From: TMED8 sp038125725
GTDB taxonomy: Bacteria > Pseudomonadota > Alphaproteobacteria > Rhodospirillales > Casp-alpha2
NCBI GenBank assembly: GCA_038125725.1
Contig: JAYPEK010000042.1
Location: 1 to 34,208 of the forward strand
DNA length: 34,208 nucleotides
Direction of reading: 5' to 3'
Made by a program: the position numbers and the translations under genes. Positions 32,239 to 34,208 of this stretch are shown piece after piece. The notes beneath the pieces were generated by a model. That model did not search any database. It saw only the letters and a program-made list of their open reading frames with translations, and was not told where the DNA came from. Every line of letters starts with the position of its first letter. Within the stretch, counting starts at the first letter, position 1.

Positions 32239-33111
32239 CCGCGCCGCTTCCCAGGCGAGGATGGCGCGTTTCTTTTCCGGGCCCCAGCGGTAGCCGGTGA
32301 CGACGCCGGTGTCGCGGATCACCCGGTGACACGGGATCAACAGCCCGACCAGATTGGAGCCACACGCCGTGCCGACGGCCCGCGCACTTTTCGGCCGGCC
32401 CAGGTGCGCCGCCAACTGCCCGTAGCTGACGAGCGCGCCCGGCGGAATGCGCAAGAGCGCCTCCCAGACCAGAAGCTGGAACTGGGTGCCGCGCAGAAAC
32501 ACGCTCAAAGGTTCCGGCGCCGGGGTCTCGGCTTCGGGAAAGATGCTGGAAAGGTAGGGCTTGGCCGCCGCCGCGTCCTCGGTCCAGCGCGCGGCGTCCC
32601 AGCCGTTCTGTTGTTCGGCCAGAAGCTCGGCGCGGCTTTTCTGGCCCGTGAACGAAACCCCGGCGACGCCGCGCTCGGTGACGGTGATCATGCTTTCGCC
32701 GAAGGGGCTCGGGTGGAAACCGTAGCGGAACTCCATGCCCGCGCCCCGCGCCTTGAACTCGCCCGGCGTCGCGGCGTTGATGGTGACGAACAGGTCATGC
32801 AGCCGCCCCGGCCCCGAAAGCCCCGCGTCGAGCGCCGCGTCGAGCACGCTGGCGGATGCCGTCAGGCGCTCCTTGGCGGCGCCGAGCGTCATGTATTGCA
32901 GAAACTTCTTCGGGCTGACGCCGACCCAGCGGGTGAACAGCCGCTGGAAGTGGTGCGGCGCCAGGCCTGCCGCATGGGCGACATCCGCCAGTTCCGGCTG
33001 GTCCTCGCGATGCTGGACCAGATAGTGGATGGCCTGGGCGATGCGCGCGTCGAACGGCGCTTCGAGGGATTCGGGGGATTCAGGGGTTTCAGGGGTTTCA
33101 TCGGTCATCAT
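32230..33111 (-). CDS. Ada-like protein: AraC-type DNA-binding domain plus O6-alkylguanine-DNA methyltransferase
   Basis: The 293-residue protein has an AraC-type HTH region (about 25-120; LADVAHAAGLAPHHFQRLFTRWVGVSPKKF) and a methyltransferase domain (about 125-293) with acceptor Cys261 in PCHRV and the Arg finger-like RAVGTACGSN. It lacks the N-terminal zinc Ada domain that senses phosphotriester methylation, so it is the short Ada type found in many alphaproteobacteria. It repairs O6-methylguanine by taking the methyl group. The first 17 residues are a Thr/Ser-Pro-Glu repeat (ETPETPESPES) encoded by 9-base repeats. Start is one of two adjacent ATGs (33111 or 33108). Confidence 0.9.
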   Translation of the reverse strand: MMTDETPETPESPESLEAPFDARIAQAIHYLVQHREDQPELADVAHAAGLAPHHFQRLFTRWVGVSPKKFLQYMTLGAAKERLTASASVLDAALDAGLSGPGRLHDLFVTINAATPGEFKARGAGMEFRYGFHPSPFGESMITVTERGVAGVSFTGQKSRAELLAEQQNGWDAARWTEDAAAAKPYLSSIFPEAETPAPEPLSVFLRGTQFQLLVWEALLRIPPGALVSYGQLAAHLGRPKSARAVGTACGSNLVGLLIPCHRVIRDTGVVTGYRWGPEKKRAILAWEAARAA

Positions 33112-33352
33112 GGGCGCATGCTAGCGCGCCCCGCGCACCGGGACCACCCGATCCTTGCGCTCCCGCCGGCCCCTTTCCAGGGCGCTCCAACGCCCCGAAA
33201 ACGAGGTTTATGCGTTTGAAAAGTATCAGCAAAGTGTGCAACATTGCGCTCGGGAGCGTTGCCGCCGGGCCCATGTCCGAGGCAATCAACAAAACATTAT
33301 CGGCCGCGGCGGCAAACGCCCTGGCCCAACGCCCAACTGGGAGGACATCACC
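33112..33352. promoter_or_regulatory. Divergent upstream region of ada-like and binding-protein genes
   Basis: These 241 bases separate two divergent genes and must hold both promoters. The stretch TTTGAAAAGTATCAGCAAAG near 33215 is locally A/T-rich and may be part of the plus-strand promoter, but I see no clear -35/-10 pair. GGGAGG at 33339-33344 is the ribosome site of the next gene. Confidence 0.3.
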
Positions 33353-34208
33353 ATGTCGAAGATCAACACCCGCAAACCGGTGTCGCGGCGTTCCGCGCTC
33401 GGCCTGATCGGCGCCGGCGCCGGCGTCATCGCGGCGGGCTCCGCCCTGCCGACCAAGTTCGCCATCGGCGCGCAAGCCAAGATCAAGGTCGGCACCTTGC
33501 TGCCCTACTCCGGCACCTACACCTGGCTCGGAGAATCGATCACCAACTCGTTGGAACTGGCCTTCGCCAATGCCGGCGGCAAGCTCGGCGGCCGCGAGAT
33601 CGAACTGATCAAGGTCGACAGCGAAGCCAAGCCGCCGAAGGCCGCGGAACTGACCAACAAGCTGATCAACCAGGAAAAGGTCGATGTCATCGTCGGCCCC
33701 GTGCACTCGGGCGTCGCCATGGCCATGGCCAAGATCGCGCGCGAGGAAGGCACGCTGACGGTGATCCCGAACGCCGGCGCCGACCAGGTGACCGGCCCGC
33801 TCTGCTCGCCGAACATTTTCCGCACCTCGTTCTCCAACTGGCAGCCGGGCCACCCGATGGGCAAGGTCCTGGCCGAGGAAGGCAAGAAGAAGGTGGTGCT
33901 CTGCTATTGGGGCTATGGCGCCGGCAAGCAGTCCGCCCAGGGCTTCAAGGACGGCTTCATGGGCAGCGGCGGCGAGATCGTCAAGGAAATCGCCGTTCCA
34001 TTCCCGAAAGTGGAGTTCCAGGCGGCGCTGACGGAAATCGCCGCGCTGAAACCGGAAGCGGTCTATGTGTTCTTCGCCGGCGGCGGCGCCGTGAAGTTCG
34101 TCAAGGACTGGGCGGCGGCCGGCCTCAAGGACAAGATCGAACTGGTCGGTCCCGGCTTCCTCACCGAAGGCGTGACCAAGGCGCAGGGCGCGGCGGCGGA
34201 AGGCATCC
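33353..34208 (+). CDS. Branched-chain amino acid-type ABC transporter substrate-binding protein, 3' end cut by the window
   Basis: The frame runs open from ATG 33353 to the window end (285 codons seen). A twin-arginine signal is at residues 12-17 (SRRSALGLIG), followed by a Gly/Ala-rich hydrophobic stretch; export is probably by Tat. The mature part begins IKVGTLLPYSGTYTWLGES, and the continuing ELAFANAGGKLGGREIELI and VDVIVGPVHSGVAMAMAKIA segments are typical of the LivJ/LivK type 1 periplasmic-binding fold. GGGAGG lies 8 bases upstream. The ligand could be an amino acid, amide, urea or aromatic acid; permease and ATPase genes may follow outside the window. Confidence 0.92.
   Translation, partial: MSKINTRKPVSRRSALGLIGAGAGVIAAGSALPTKFAIGAQAKIKVGTLLPYSGTYTWLGESITNSLELAFANAGGKLGGREIELIKVDSEAKPPKAAELTNKLINQEKVDVIVGPVHSGVAMAMAKIAREEGTLTVIPNAGADQVTGPLCSPNIFRTSFSNWQPGHPMGKVLAEEGKKKVVLCYWGYGAGKQSAQGFKDGFMGSGGEIVKEIAVPFPKVEFQAALTEIAALKPEAVYVFFAGGGAVKFVKDWAAAGLKDKIELVGPGFLTEGVTKAQGAAAEGI

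Noticed and set aside
32055..32300. Plus-strand open frame between dmdA and the ada-like gene.
   Set aside because: It overlaps the ada 3' end, covers the direct repeat, and shows no recognisable protein features.
33210..33407. Small plus-strand open frame of 65 codons upstream of the binding-protein gene.
   Set aside because: It runs out of frame into the binding-protein start, has no ribosome site and no recognisable sequence.

Overview
The window (about two thirds G+C by eye, except one island) looks like chromosome from an alphaproteobacterium, most plausibly a marine Rhodospirillales-type sulfur oxidiser. The reasons are a reverse dissimilatory sulfite reductase (dsr) operon with Tat-exported and triheme subunits, a GapR/DUF2312 gene (a family typical of alphaproteobacteria), class I PHA synthase, a DMSP-demethylase-like gene, and tightly packed operons with ATGA overlaps. 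No rRNA, tRNA, CRISPR array, insertion sequence or phage gene was found.

Layout. (1) 3-6170, plus: 3' part of a dsr operon, dsrL (5' end outside the window)-dsrJ-dsrO-dsrP, then a TrpD2/YbiB-like protein, then dsrN. (2) 6159-11458, minus: hybrid histidine kinase with Hpt, single-domain response regulator, NAD-dependent epimerase, TauD-type dioxygenase and Asp/Glu racemase, probably one or two operons read toward dsrN. (3) 11605-13401, plus: phaC, divergent from the kinase. (4) 13415-19402, plus: GAF-SpoIIE phosphatase with a C-terminal ATPase domain, STAS protein, MlaE, MlaF, MlaD, PqiC-like lipoprotein and CysC, apparently one transcription unit joining a partner-switch pair to a phospholipid ABC transporter. 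(5) 19399-22160: gapR (minus), a REC protein with a pseudo-Hpt C-terminus, and an HD-GYP protein with a degenerate receiver. (6) 22173-29610: mixed metabolism, including a YbdK-like ligase, N-formylglutamate amidohydrolase family protein, flavin reductase, MFS transporter, an unrecognised 334-residue protein, glyoxalase I, DUF1289 protein, homocysteine methyltransferase and AEC transporter. (7) 29712-32229: a GST, then a 591-base non-coding stretch with interspersed inverted repeats, then a dmdA-like gene of visibly lower G+C, the best candidate here for acquired DNA. (8) 32230-34208: an AraC-Ada type O6-alkylguanine methyltransferase and the 5' part of a Tat-exported branched-chain-amino-acid-type binding protein.

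How it fits together. The dsr genes oxidise stored sulfur to sulfite through DsrAB (outside the window), with DsrL as electron-transfer flavoprotein, DsrJOP as the membrane/periplasm redox module and DsrN making the siroheme amide. The TauD-like protein, CysC, the DmdA-like protein and the homocysteine methyltransferase add possible organosulfur and one-carbon chemistry. Signalling genes are dense (a kinase, three receiver or receiver-like proteins, SpoIIE/STAS, HD-GYP). Candidates for something new are the TrpD2-like gene inside the dsr operon, the phosphatase-STAS-Mla linkage, the REC-pseudoHpt protein and the dmdA island.
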